NCBI GenBank assembly: GCA_012032575.1
Contig: JAAUSP010000133.1
Location: forward strand, 1 to 14,792
Reading direction: 5' to 3'
DNA length: 14,792 nt
Origin: Anaerolineales bacterium
GTDB lineage: Bacteria; Chloroflexota; Anaerolineae; 4572-78; J111
Shown: positions 1-6,112 of the stretch, one piece after another
How the letters are laid out: every line of letters begins with the position of its first letter
How positions within the stretch are numbered: position 1 is the stretch's first letter
Made by a program: the position numbers and the translations under genes
The notes under the pieces: model-generated
The model's input: only the letters and a program-made list of their open reading frames with translations
Database searches by the model: none
Told to the model about the DNA's origin: nothing

Positions 1-774
1 TAGAGACCATCAAGTTAACTACGCCCCCCGCCCCGGAGTAGGCCGCAAAAGCGCCGATCAGGAACCAATCTGCGCCGAAGGGTAGAAGGTTAAAAAGTGC
101 CGGCCGCCAGATCAAAGCCCACAAAAGCCCAGAACCATTTCCAGCCAATGGTCAGGAGCGACAAACAGCAAACAGAGCAGGGCCAATCCCCCCAAAATAA
201 AAACAATTAAGATCCAGTTGAACACTTCCAGCGTCCGTTCGATATGGCGGCTCAGTAGCAGCACGGCCACACAAACCAAAAAGCTGGCGGTTCCGATGAG
301 ATACACGCTCTCACTGTCTGCCTGGCTGGCCAGGCGACCGGCAAACAGGTAGAAGACGGCTCCGGCGGCTGTACCGGCCCAGGCCGGCCAACCGACCTGT
401 AAAAACCATAAACTGGCATAGAACCAGGCCCAAAAACTGGCATGCGGCCGGGTACGCATGAAGCCGGTCAAGGCCGGCTCGCCAGTGTACAGAGTATAAC
501 GGATCAACTCTGTATTGAGGATGGTTTGCAGTCCGACGGCCAGGGTAGTGACCCACAGTAAAGCCAGGCCATGCTGTACAAATGCGGCCGGCCCCAGCAG
601 CCATTCTCCGCTGCCAACCGATATCCCCAGCAGAATCACCCCGGGACCGATGACGTTGAGCCAGCCAAGCCCCTGAACCAGCGGCGGGGCGGGCAGCTCG
701 GCCTGGGTCCAGGGATCCAGGCCGGTTTGAGCTTCTTTAGCGGAGGGTGGTTCGATGATAGCCTGGAGGATCAC
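1..774 (-). CDS. Nramp-like (SLC11-related) membrane transporter, partial, two frameshifts
   Basis: Polytopic membrane protein of the Nramp superfamily, cut by the left window edge; only the N-terminal half (about TM1-TM6) is present. The GTG start at 774 overlaps the stop of the upstream histidine kinase by four bases and has a GGAG Shine-Dalgarno five bases ahead, so the two are probably translationally coupled. TM1 carries GPGVILLGISVGSGEWLLGP where classical metal transporters have a DPGN site, and the TM6 region reads AYSGAGGVVNLMVS where they have MPH, so the substrate is uncertain. The frame stops early at 112-114. Removing one T from the T4 run (minus strand, 123-126) and one from the T5 run (92-96) restores a continuous reading through LGFVGFDLAAGTFNLLPFG and GADWFLIGAFAAY to the edge. 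I take these as two single-base insertions; a real pseudogene is the alternative. Confidence 0.75.
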
Positions 775-2468
775 TGTGGCTCCAGGGGCCAGACTACCTG
801 GACGCGGGTTCCCCGGCCCGGCTGCGATTTAAGGCTCAACGCGCCGTCGAGATGGTCGGCCCTGGCCTGCATAATGCTCAAGCCAAAATGCTTGCGCCCA
901 TCTTCGGGCAGTTGGCCGGGAACAAACCCAACTCCATCATCCTGAATACACAAGCGGCCCTGCTTCTCCTGGCCGGCGCAGACCACAAAAGTATGTCTGG
1001 CCTGGCCGTGGCGGACAGCATTGAGCAGCGCTTCACGGGCAATGCGGACCAGTTGGGCAGTCTGGTCGGCTGCCAGTACCAGGGGGCGGCCTTCGGTTTC
1101 CAGGGTGATCAGGATGTCGTGCTCGCGCCTGAACTCGGCCACCATCTGGGCTAAAGCGCTGTGCAGCAAAACCGGCGGCTGGCGCACCGTTTGGCGCAAA
1201 TCGGCCACGTATTGGCGTACCTCGGCCGAGGTGCGTTCCAACACGCTGTCAAGATGACCCAGTTGGCCGGCCATTTCGGTCAGACCATTGGCCGCCGCCC
1301 GATTTTCCAACTGGTCAAGGCTCAGGTAAACGTAGCCGAGGGTTTGTAAAAAGCCGTCGTGCAGTTCCGCGCCGATGCGCTCCCGCTCTTGCAGGGCGGC
1401 AACCTGTTGGGCCTGGCGCTGAGTCTCCTGCAAAAGCCGCAGGTTATCTACGGCGATGCCGATTTGCTGTCCAATCGAGGTCAGCAAAGCAACCTCATCC
1501 GGGTCAAAGGGGCGGCGGCGGCGGGTCATCACATCCAACACCCCTAAATTGCGTTCCCGGATTTTGATCGGCACCACCGCCAGGCTGCGCACCCCTTCCC
1601 GGATGGCTACGGCTCTGACCCCTGCGGCGGGCAACTGGCTGATATCGTCGAGCACAACCGTTTGGCCGGTTTGGGCCGCGCCGCCGGTAAAGCCTTCACC
1701 CACTTTGATGGTGGCGAGCTGCATCTGCATCTGCTCCGGCATTCCCGCCGCTGCCGCCAGGCGTAAGGTGCCTGAAGGCTGATCAATCAGCCATAAGCCA
1801 CCTATTTCAACATCCATCACCTGGAGGGATTGCTCCAGGGCCGTGCGTAAAACTTCGTCCAGGTCTAACGAGCGGCTGGCGGTAGCCACCACCTGGGAGA
1901 GCGCCAGCAATTGCTGGGTCCGTCGGGCCACATGGATTTGCAGCGACTCGGCCCAGCGCAGCAACTGTTCGCGCGATTGGCGCAGCCGCAGCCGCATGGT
2001 TTCAAAATTGTGGGTCAGGGTCAGAAATTCCCCGTAGCCGCCCAGGGTCACGGGTGTATCAAGATCGTCGGAGGCGATGCGGTTGGCAATTTGGTGCAGG
2101 GCTTCCACCGGCGCAACAATGGTTTGCTCGGTAAACCACAGCCCGACCAGCAGAAAAATCAAGGTGCTGAGAAACAGGGCGGCATACATCCCTCGCACCA
2201 TGCCAATATTGGTCGCCTGGCGGATTTGAAGCGTGGCTTCGGTTGGAGGCAGGGTGCTTTGGCTCAATAGCAGACCGGCGGCATCCTGTTCGATGGTGCT
2301 GCTGATAATATAGGTGATAATAATGGTGGCAGTGATGAGCAATAGCAAGCCCACAAAGAAGATAAAGCCTGTTTGCAGGCGAATGCCGAGGCTAAAAGAA
2401 GAAGATAGCGGCGCATCCTTTGACAGTTCTTGCTTTAAAATCATGCTTGACTTACTTGGCCGTCCCAT
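771..2468 (-). CDS. Sensor histidine kinase, HAMP-GAF-HisKA_3-HATPase (NarL/DegS class)
   Basis: Membrane sensor kinase of 565 residues that should autophosphorylate on His370 and pass phosphate to a NarL/LuxR-type response regulator, which is not in the window. Two membrane segments (about 33-55 and 94-112) flank a short extracytoplasmic loop of about 40 residues. HAMP-like linker at 113-165 and coiled coil to about 195, then a GAF domain at about 200-345 (SLAVVPIKIRERNLGVLDV). The HisKA_3 dimerisation region starts near 360 with the H-box ERERIGAELHD. The ATPase domain shows the N-box REALLNAVRHG (Asn483), DDGVGF (510-515), GLSIMQARA (529-537) and GRGT. Start taken at 2468 with a weak GGTAGGTA ahead; Met9 is an alternative. 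It is followed, with a 4-bp overlap, by the Nramp-like transporter, which suggests that the kinase and transport functions are linked. The specific signal cannot be told from sequence. Confidence 0.9.
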   Translation of the reverse strand: MGRPSKSSMILKQELSKDAPLSSSFSLGIRLQTGFIFFVGLLLLITATIIITYIISSTIEQDAAGLLLSQSTLPPTEATLQIRQATNIGMVRGMYAALFLSTLIFLLVGLWFTEQTIVAPVEALHQIANRIASDDLDTPVTLGGYGEFLTLTHNFETMRLRLRQSREQLLRWAESLQIHVARRTQQLLALSQVVATASRSLDLDEVLRTALEQSLQVMDVEIGGLWLIDQPSGTLRLAAAAGMPEQMQMQLATIKVGEGFTGGAAQTGQTVVLDDISQLPAAGVRAVAIREGVRSLAVVPIKIRERNLGVLDVMTRRRRPFDPDEVALLTSIGQQIGIAVDNLRLLQETQRQAQQVAALQERERIGAELHDGFLQTLGYVYLSLDQLENRAAANGLTEMAGQLGHLDSVLERTSAEVRQYVADLRQTVRQPPVLLHSALAQMVAEFRREHDILITLETEGRPLVLAADQTAQLVRIAREALLNAVRHGQARHTFVVCAGQEKQGRLCIQDDGVGFVPGQLPEDGRKHFGLSIMQARADHLDGALSLKSQPGRGTRVQVVWPLEPQ

Positions 2469-2540
2469 TACCTACCAGCAGCACAGCATAGCCCCCCCTG
2501 TCAACGGTTGGTGCAAGAACATCGCCCATATAAAACCGCA

Positions 2541-2557
2541 GATTTCACCCTGAAATC
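2541..2557. repeat. 7-bp-arm perfect dyad upstream of the histidine kinase gene
   Basis: GATTTCA-CCC-TGAAATC, a perfect inverted repeat 73 bp upstream of the kinase start. It could be an operator or a small hairpin in the kinase leader. No convincing -35/-10 pair for the minus strand was found next to it, so the role is open. Confidence 0.35.
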
Positions 2558-2659
2558 CGGGTATTTCGTGGTATTTTATCCGGTTTGTAAAATTAAGCTA
2601 TTTCGAGCACAAGGCTTTTACTCACCGCCCCCATAGTCCAAAAGTCCAAATCTTAAACC

Positions 2660-2688
2660 TTGACAACAGGGCGGTGATTTGAGATAAT
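2660..2688 (+). promoter_or_regulatory. Sigma70-type promoter, TTGACA-17-GATAAT
   Basis: Perfect -35 hexamer TTGACA (2660-2665), 17-bp spacer and -10 hexamer GATAAT (2683-2688) on the plus strand, the best promoter match in the window. Predicted transcription start is near 2695. The next annotated start codon is 270 bp further on, with a terminator in between. Confidence 0.7.
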
Positions 2689-2694
2689 GATGTT

Positions 2695-2871
2695 AAGTAC
2701 AGCATTAAAGCTATTTGTCCTTTACAAAACCGACCTGAACCACCAGTTATTCGATAACTTTTTTATTATGTCTGAGCCTTGGCGGGATGTTTTCAGGCAG
2801 ATCAAGGAGTGCGAGGCTAACTACGGTAATTAAGACCCTGATCAACGATGACATCTGATTGGGGTTTTTTT
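2695..2871 (+). ncRNA. Candidate small RNA or attenuated leader between promoter and terminator
   Basis: A transcript of about 175 nt is framed by the 2660-2688 promoter and the 2835-2871 terminator. It contains a hairpin AGTTAT-TCG-ATAACT (2745-2759) followed by a T run and possible longer pairings (AGCC...GGCT around 2775-2818). A 48-codon frame (2687-2833) ending two bases before the terminator stem also covers it, but its ATGs at 2687 and 2690 lie upstream of the predicted transcription start and no Shine-Dalgarno is visible. The next in-frame ATG (2768) would give only 21 residues. I favour a non-coding RNA or a 5' leader of the tyrosine-rich gene; a small protein remains possible. It matches no riboswitch class that I recognise. 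Confidence 0.4.
2835..2871 (+). terminator. Rho-independent terminator
   Basis: Arms ACCCTGATCA (2835-2844) and TGATTGGGGT (2856-2865) form a 10-bp stem with two G-U pairs and an 11-nt loop; the T run continues to 2871. It lies 94 bp upstream of the tyrosine-rich protein gene, so it either ends a separate small RNA or acts as an attenuator. Confidence 0.7.
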
Positions 2872-2921
2872 GTCTGCCGGGTCAAAGGTCAACCAGCGGG
2901 AGTGTATGTCCGGTTTGATGG

Positions 2922-2934
2922 TTTGCCTGGCAAA
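2922..2934. promoter_or_regulatory. 13-bp palindrome upstream of the Tyr-rich gene
   Basis: TTTGCC-T-GGCAAA, perfect 6-bp arms. A weak promoter (TTGATG at 2914, TTTAGT at 2936, 16-bp spacer) overlaps it, so it could be an operator for a gene-proximal promoter. This is inferred from position only. Confidence 0.3.
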
Positions 2935-2964
2935 TTTTAGTTGGTCATGGAGAAAGGAGACACC

Positions 2965-3294
2965 ATGAAAAAGATTGTTTTGATTATCGGTGTATTGTTG
3001 CTGTTGCAATTGGTTTTTGTTACGGCGGCTTTTGCTTCCGGTCCCTATGGAGACGGAGGCGGCTACTACAATTCTGGGTATGGCTACCAGGATTACGGCT
3101 ATGGCTATCACAAATATGGCTATGGCCACCGGCCCCATTATGGTTACAATTATAATTATCACCCCCAGAGCCGCTACTATTATTCCTATTACCCCCGCTA
3201 CCACTACAACAACTGCTGCTGCCGGCCCTATTATAACCATTACCAAAGCCATTCGTACTACTATCCCCAGCCCCGATACGGTTATTACTACTAA
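2965..3294 (+). CDS. Secreted tyrosine-rich low-complexity protein
   Basis: Protein of 109 residues. The start is the ATG at 2965, which has AAAGGAG seven bases ahead; an upstream in-frame TTG at 2941 lacks this support. Residues 1-24 form a classical signal peptide (MKK, hydrophobic stretch, TAAFA then Ser). The mature part of about 85 residues has about 31 tyrosines, many in GYGY, NYNY and YYY runs, plus Gly, His, Pro, Arg, Asn and a single CCC cluster (about 89-91). There is no globular domain; such composition is known from surface adhesives, structural coats and cross-linked (dityrosine) materials. No sortase motif or lipobox is seen. It is followed by a compound terminator and preceded by an attenuator-like leader, so it appears to be monocistronic. 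The function is not known; an extracellular structural role is inference. Confidence 0.75.
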   Translation: MKKIVLIIGVLLLLQLVFVTAAFASGPYGDGGGYYNSGYGYQDYGYGYHKYGYGHRPHYGYNYNYHPQSRYYYSYYPRYHYNNCCCRPYYNHYQSHSYYYPQPRYGYYY

Positions 3295-3377
3295 TTGGGG
3301 TCTGGCCCTGGGTTCAGTTTTTTGACATACACTCCTGCCTGTAATGTTTGACAGCTTCCCGCAGCTTGATTATGGGT

Positions 3378-3450
3378 GGCCGGCACTTTTGACGATGTTC
3401 AGGCCAATCTGGCCTGACGACCGATGTTGAAAGTGCCGGCCCCCTTTTTT
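3378..3450 (+). terminator. Compound (nested-hairpin) terminator
   Basis: Perfect 12-bp arms GGCCGGCACTTT (3378-3389) and AAAGTGCCGGCC (3430-3441), followed by CCC and T6 (3445-3450). The loop holds a second perfect hairpin TCAGGCCA-ATC-TGGCCTGA (3399-3417). It ends the plus-strand tyrosine-rich transcript and sits between convergent genes. No T run follows on the minus strand, so it is not a good terminator for prs. Confidence 0.7.
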
Positions 3451-3458
3451 ATCCCCGG

Positions 3459-4409
3459 TTATTTGGGAAACAGCATCGCGCTGATACTCTCACGATGATG
3501 AATGCGCCGGATGGCCTCGCCAAACAGCGGCGCGACCGAAACCACTTCGATTTTTTCGGACAACTGTACCGGCTGATTCTCAACCGTATCGGTGATGATG
3601 AGTTTTTCGATAGGGCTGGCCGCCAGGCGCTCCATCGAGTTGCCGGTCAGCACCCCGTGACTGACTGCCGCATACACCTGTTTGGCCCCCTGCTCTATCA
3701 ATTTGCGCGAGACTTCGGTTAGAGTGCCGCCGGAGATGGTAAAGTCATCCACCACCAGGGCTGTTTTGCCGCGAACATCGCCGATAATTTCCAGAATTTG
3801 GGCTTGCTCGCCGTGTCCTATCCGCTCTTTGTTGGCAATTGCCACCGAGGTGCCCAGATAAGTGGCGTATTTGCGGGCCTGTTTGGTAAAACCGGCATCG
3901 GGCGAGACGACGATTAAATTTTCAAGCCCCTTTTTTTGAACGTGCTCGCATAAAACAGGCAAAGCGTACAGGTTGTCTACCGGAATACGAAAAAAGCCCT
4001 GAATCTGGGGCGAGTGCAAATCCATCGCAACCACCCGTTTGGCCCCGGCGCTTTCAATCGCATCGGCGCAGACACGGGCGCGAATGGAAACACGGGGTTC
4101 GTCTTTTTTGTCGCCTTTGGCATAGCTAAAATAGGGAATAATTACCGTTACCGAGGCCACGCTGGCCCGCCGAAAGGCATCAATCCAGAACAGCAGCTCC
4201 ATAAAATTATCGTTGGTGGGGAAAACGGTTGATTGGACGAGGTAAACCCGCTGCCCGCGCACATTTTCCAAAATCCGTACAAAGGTATTGCCGTCTGAAA
4301 AGCGCAGCGTTTCATTTTTACCCCGCTCTACCTGCAAATAATCACAAATTCGGTTGGTCAGTTGAGGACTGCCGCTGCCGGCAAAGACCATAATGTTGTC
4401 AGATTTCAT
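3459..4409 (-). CDS. prs: Ribose-phosphate pyrophosphokinase (PRPP synthetase)
   Basis: Makes 5-phosphoribosyl 1-diphosphate from ribose 5-phosphate and ATP for nucleotide, histidine and tryptophan synthesis in the cytoplasm. With the ATG at 4409 (GGAG nine bases ahead) the protein has 316 residues, the usual family length; an upstream in-frame ATG at 4490 lies before the predicted transcription start and is rejected. Family landmarks: NDNFMELLFWIDAFRRA, IPYFSYAKGDKKDEPR, MDLHSPQIQGFF (His132) and the PRPP loop DDFTISGGT (221-229). The last differs from the common DDMIDTAGT, and the catalytic flexible loop reads KERIGHGEQ instead of the basic KRRP type, so this is a divergent branch of the family. 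It seems monocistronic, between convergent and divergent neighbours. Confidence 0.93.
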   Translation of the reverse strand: MKSDNIMVFAGSGSPQLTNRICDYLQVERGKNETLRFSDGNTFVRILENVRGQRVYLVQSTVFPTNDNFMELLFWIDAFRRASVASVTVIIPYFSYAKGDKKDEPRVSIRARVCADAIESAGAKRVVAMDLHSPQIQGFFRIPVDNLYALPVLCEHVQKKGLENLIVVSPDAGFTKQARKYATYLGTSVAIANKERIGHGEQAQILEIIGDVRGKTALVVDDFTISGGTLTEVSRKLIEQGAKQVYAAVSHGVLTGNSMERLAASPIEKLIITDTVENQPVQLSEKIEVVSVAPLFGEAIRRIHHRESISAMLFPK

Positions 4410-4493
4410 TCGCCTGGTTCTCCGGGAAGATGATTTAAGGGGCACGGGTTTCATCATCATTTTATCCACTAAAACAATTGCTTGCTCCAAACA

Positions 4494-4522
4494 TTTATAG
4501 TATCATTTGCGTTATAATACAA
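4494..4522 (-). promoter_or_regulatory. prs promoter, TTGTAT-17-TATAAA
   Basis: On the minus strand, TTGTAT (4522-4517) and TATAAA (4499-4494) with a 17-bp spacer. The start of transcription would be near 4487, about 78 nt before the prs ATG at 4409. A plus-strand TATAAT (4513-4518) overlaps it and could serve the divergent corrinoid gene, although its -35 region is poor. Confidence 0.55.
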
Positions 4523-4546
4523 ATCGTTTATCTCAAACCTGAACAA

Positions 4547-4622
4547 GACCGAAGACTGGAGACCGATGACCGGCTGATTGTCAGCCACCCGGTCTCCCGT
4601 CTTCGGTCCCCGGTCTGTTTTT
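4547..4622 (+). terminator. Long hairpin with T run in the corrinoid gene leader (attenuator candidate)
   Basis: Arms GACCGAAGACTGGAGACCG (4547-4565) and its complement (4590-4608) pair over 19 bp with one mismatch. The loop holds a second hairpin, GGCTGA-TTG-TCAGCC (4572-4586). A T5 run (4618-4622) follows after nine bases and directly abuts the GGAGG Shine-Dalgarno of the corrinoid gene. It points along the plus strand, into the gene. It may be a transcription attenuator, an mRNA-stabilising leader or an inserted intergenic repeat. Confidence 0.5.
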
Positions 4623-4635
4623 GGAGGAGCATAAG

Positions 4636-5320
4636 ATGTCGGACGACTTCAATCTAAAAGATCTATCCCTGGAAGAACTTTACCAGCAACTGGGCGATGA
4701 CTTGTACGATGGGTACCAGGAAGAAGTTGTCGAGGGGGTTGAGGAAGCATTGAGCCGGGGCCTGACTCCTTACCAGGTCTTGACCGACGGATTGGTGGCC
4801 GGGATGGATATTGTCGGCCAGGATTTCCGGGACGGCATTCTGTTTGTGCCCGAAGTGCTGATGGCCGCCAATGCTATGAAAGCCGGGATGTCGGTGCTGC
4901 GCCCACTGCTGGCCGAAACCGGCGCGCCGATCATTGGCAAATGGTCATCGGTACCGTCAAGGGCGACATCCACGACATCGGCAAAAACCTGGTGGCGATG
5001 ATGATGGAAGGCGCGGGCTTTGAAGTCATCAACCTCGGCATCAACAACGACGCCGATAAATTTATGGCTGCCTACAACGAGCACAAACCTGAAATTATCG
5101 GTATGTCGGCCCTGCTGACCACCACGATGCCCTATATGAAAGTGGTCATTGACCGGCTAAAAAGCGAAGGCATTCGCAAAGATGTGATTGTGATGGTCGG
5201 CGCGCGCCGCTCAACGAAGCCTTTGCCGAAGCCATCGAAGCCGACGCCTACTGCCGTGATGCCGCCGTTGCCGTTGAAACCGCCAAAAAACTCATCGCCA
5301 TCCGGCGCGAACGGTCGTAG
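4636..5320 (+). CDS. Corrinoid (cobalamin-binding) methyltransferase partner protein, two frameshifts
   Basis: Methyl-carrying corrinoid protein of the MtbC/MttC-like family: it shuttles a methyl group between a substrate-specific methyltransferase and tetrahydrofolate or coenzyme M. Starts at ATG 4636 with GGAGG nine bases ahead. The N-terminal helical cap (about 1-90) is followed by the B12-binding Rossmann domain with the cobalt-ligand motif GDIHDIG. The frame breaks twice: at AAA 4939-4941, where one more A gives GAPIIGKMVIGTVKGD, and near 5199-5206, where one more base gives VMVGGAPLNEAFAEAI. The restored protein has 228 residues, a normal length, and ends at TAG 5318. Both breaks look like single-base losses. 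No methyltransferase or reductive activase lies next to it, so the substrate is unknown. Confidence 0.85.
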
Positions 5321-5345
5321 ACATAAACCGCTGTCACATCTATGC

Positions 5346-5383
5346 AAAACCTGTCAGGCTTTTAAGGGCTGACAGGTTTTTTT
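5346..5383 (+). terminator. Rho-independent terminator of the corrinoid gene
   Basis: Arms AAAACCTGTCAG (5346-5357) and CTGACAGGTTTT (5369-5380), a perfect 12-bp stem with an 11-nt loop, run into further T residues. It lies 25 bp after the corrected stop at 5320. Confidence 0.85.
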
Positions 5384-5556
5384 ATGCTTAATCCAGGTTG
5401 CTACCTTGAGGAAAAAATCATCCTGAGTGCGTGCAGTGCGTATCGAAGGGTGATTTTTCGCCGCAGGCATCCTGAGTGGCCTTGCGACCGCAGGGAGTGG
5501 CGTATCGAAGGGTGCCTGCGGTGAAAGGTGGCAACTTGAGTTATACTTAATTCAGG
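5382..5556. repeat. REP-like clover of two tandem hairpins inside an outer stem, with flanking direct repeats
   Basis: Two adjacent hairpins share the cores ATCCTGAGTG (left) and GTATCGAAGGGT (right) but have different stems: AAAAATCATCC/GGGTGATTTTT (5413-5458) and CCGCAGGCATCC/GGGTGCCTGCGG (5461-5521). Outer arms GTTGCTACC (5397-5405) and GGTGGCAAC (5527-5535) enclose both. The whole is flanked by a 16-bp direct repeat with two mismatches (TTATGCTTAATCCAGG at 5382 and TTATACTTAATTCAGG at 5541). The left copy overlaps the end of the terminator. The core resembles dispersed CCTGAG...TCGAAGG repeats found in intergenic DNA of many bacteria (from memory). No gene is seen in it. Confidence 0.6.
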
Positions 5557-5579
5557 GCTGCTGGACAAACAAGGTTTGT

Positions 5580-5807
5580 TCAAAGAAATAAGGCTGCGCT
5601 GATACCTCGCAAGGGGCAGCCAGCTTTTTCCATCTCCTGGGCCACAGTGCGGAAACCGACTTGATCCTCGTCAAAAACTATATCAAATTCCTGTGTTTCC
5701 AAAGTAATGGTGAGCTGCCTGATGCCGGGTAAACACTTTAGCCCGGCTTCCAACTTTACAGCTACGTCTTCTGTGAGCGTAGGAATATGCAGTGCCTTAA
5801 ATTCCAT
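5580..5807 (-). CDS. Small HMA-fold-like protein without the CxxC motif
   Basis: A 75-residue protein with the size and probable beta-alpha-beta-beta-alpha-beta pattern of heavy-metal-associated (CopZ/MerP-like) domains: FKALHIP strand, a helix (about 13-25), LPGIRQLTITLETQEFDIVF as two strands, then VAQEMEKAGCPL. The first loop reads HIPTLTED where the family has GMTCxxC, so the usual copper or mercury site is absent; cysteines are only at 25 and 64. It could bind another ligand or be a degenerate member. ATG start at 5807 with no clear Shine-Dalgarno; it stands alone between the repeat cluster and a structured gap. I am fairly sure that it is coding and less sure of the family. Confidence 0.55.
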   Translation of the reverse strand: MEFKALHIPTLTEDVAVKLEAGLKCLPGIRQLTITLETQEFDIVFDEDQVGFRTVAQEMEKAGCPLRGISAALFL

Positions 5808-5840
5808 AGTTGATCAGTTCGTAACCTTAAGCTGATAAAT

Positions 5841-5930
5841 CCAGACCCTTATCTGGTAATTGTAAGCATAAATCGAAATGGCGCGGAGTAACAGTGTCAG
5901 ATGTCACTTCATCTACTGATAATTGTCCTA
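5841..5930. other. Structured, gene-free gap upstream of the HMA-like gene
   Basis: Small hairpins only: CCAGA/TCTGG (5841-5856) and a bulged stem with AGATG/CATCT around 5900-5930. No coding frame or strong promoter was recognised in 5808-5949. The rest of the gene-free stretch to 6112 is the nested terminator plus about 60 bp of featureless DNA. Confidence 0.25.
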
Positions 5931-5949
5931 TTAGACCGCAGCTTGTTCT

Positions 5950-6052
5950 AAAAAACTGTCCGTGAATAACTCTTTAGTTTGGGAGATTAGAGATTGGCGA
6001 TTAAACAATCACCAATTACCAATCTCTTGGCGCAGCAAAGTTATTTATGGAC
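5950..6052 (-). terminator. Nested-hairpin terminator of the STAS-phosphatase-Cys operon
   Basis: Read on the minus strand, 14-bp outer arms (6052-6039 with 5971-5958, 12 of 14 strictly paired and the other two G-U) are followed by AG and T6 (5955-5950). The loop contains a perfect 9-bp inner hairpin AGAGATTGG/CCAATCTCT (5989-5997 with 6019-6027). It lies about 60 bp after the stop of the 6113 gene, as expected for the end of the operon. Its architecture matches the element at 3378-3450. Confidence 0.55.
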
Positions 6053-6112
6053 GAGTTATAAGTACAGCAATGACATACAGGCGTTGGATACGTTAAATCG
6101 TGACGAGACTAC

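Noticed and set aside
2687..2833. A 48-codon frame ending just before a terminator, as a small protein gene
   Set aside because: Its two ATGs overlap or directly follow the -10 box and precede the predicted transcription start, and no Shine-Dalgarno is visible. Kept only as an alternative to a non-coding RNA.
2695..2871. TPP, c-di-GMP, T-box or 6S RNA identity for the small transcript
   Set aside because: ACCCTGATC recalls part of the TPP consensus, but the remaining conserved elements are missing, and no signature of the other classes was found.
2842..3252. Opposite-strand frame rich in Val/Ile/Ala over the tyrosine-rich gene
   Set aside because: It is the antisense of repeated TAT/TAC codons (ATA/GTA), so it is a composition artefact; the plus-strand gene has the signal peptide and the Shine-Dalgarno.
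94..3441. A 13-bp match (GGCCGGCACTTTT) between the transporter gene and the stem of the 3378-3450 terminator
   Set aside because: One 13-mer match is expected by chance in a window of this size, and the first copy is in coding sequence.
4410..4490. 27-residue N-terminal extension of PRPP synthetase
   Set aside because: It would begin upstream of the predicted transcription start (about 4487) and exceeds the usual family length; the ATG at 4409 has its own GGAG.
4941..5372. An independent B12-binding-domain protein starting at ATG 4941
   Set aside because: The start is created by a frameshift in AAA; the cap domain lies directly upstream in the other frame, and the C-terminus (after about 5200) is out of frame too.
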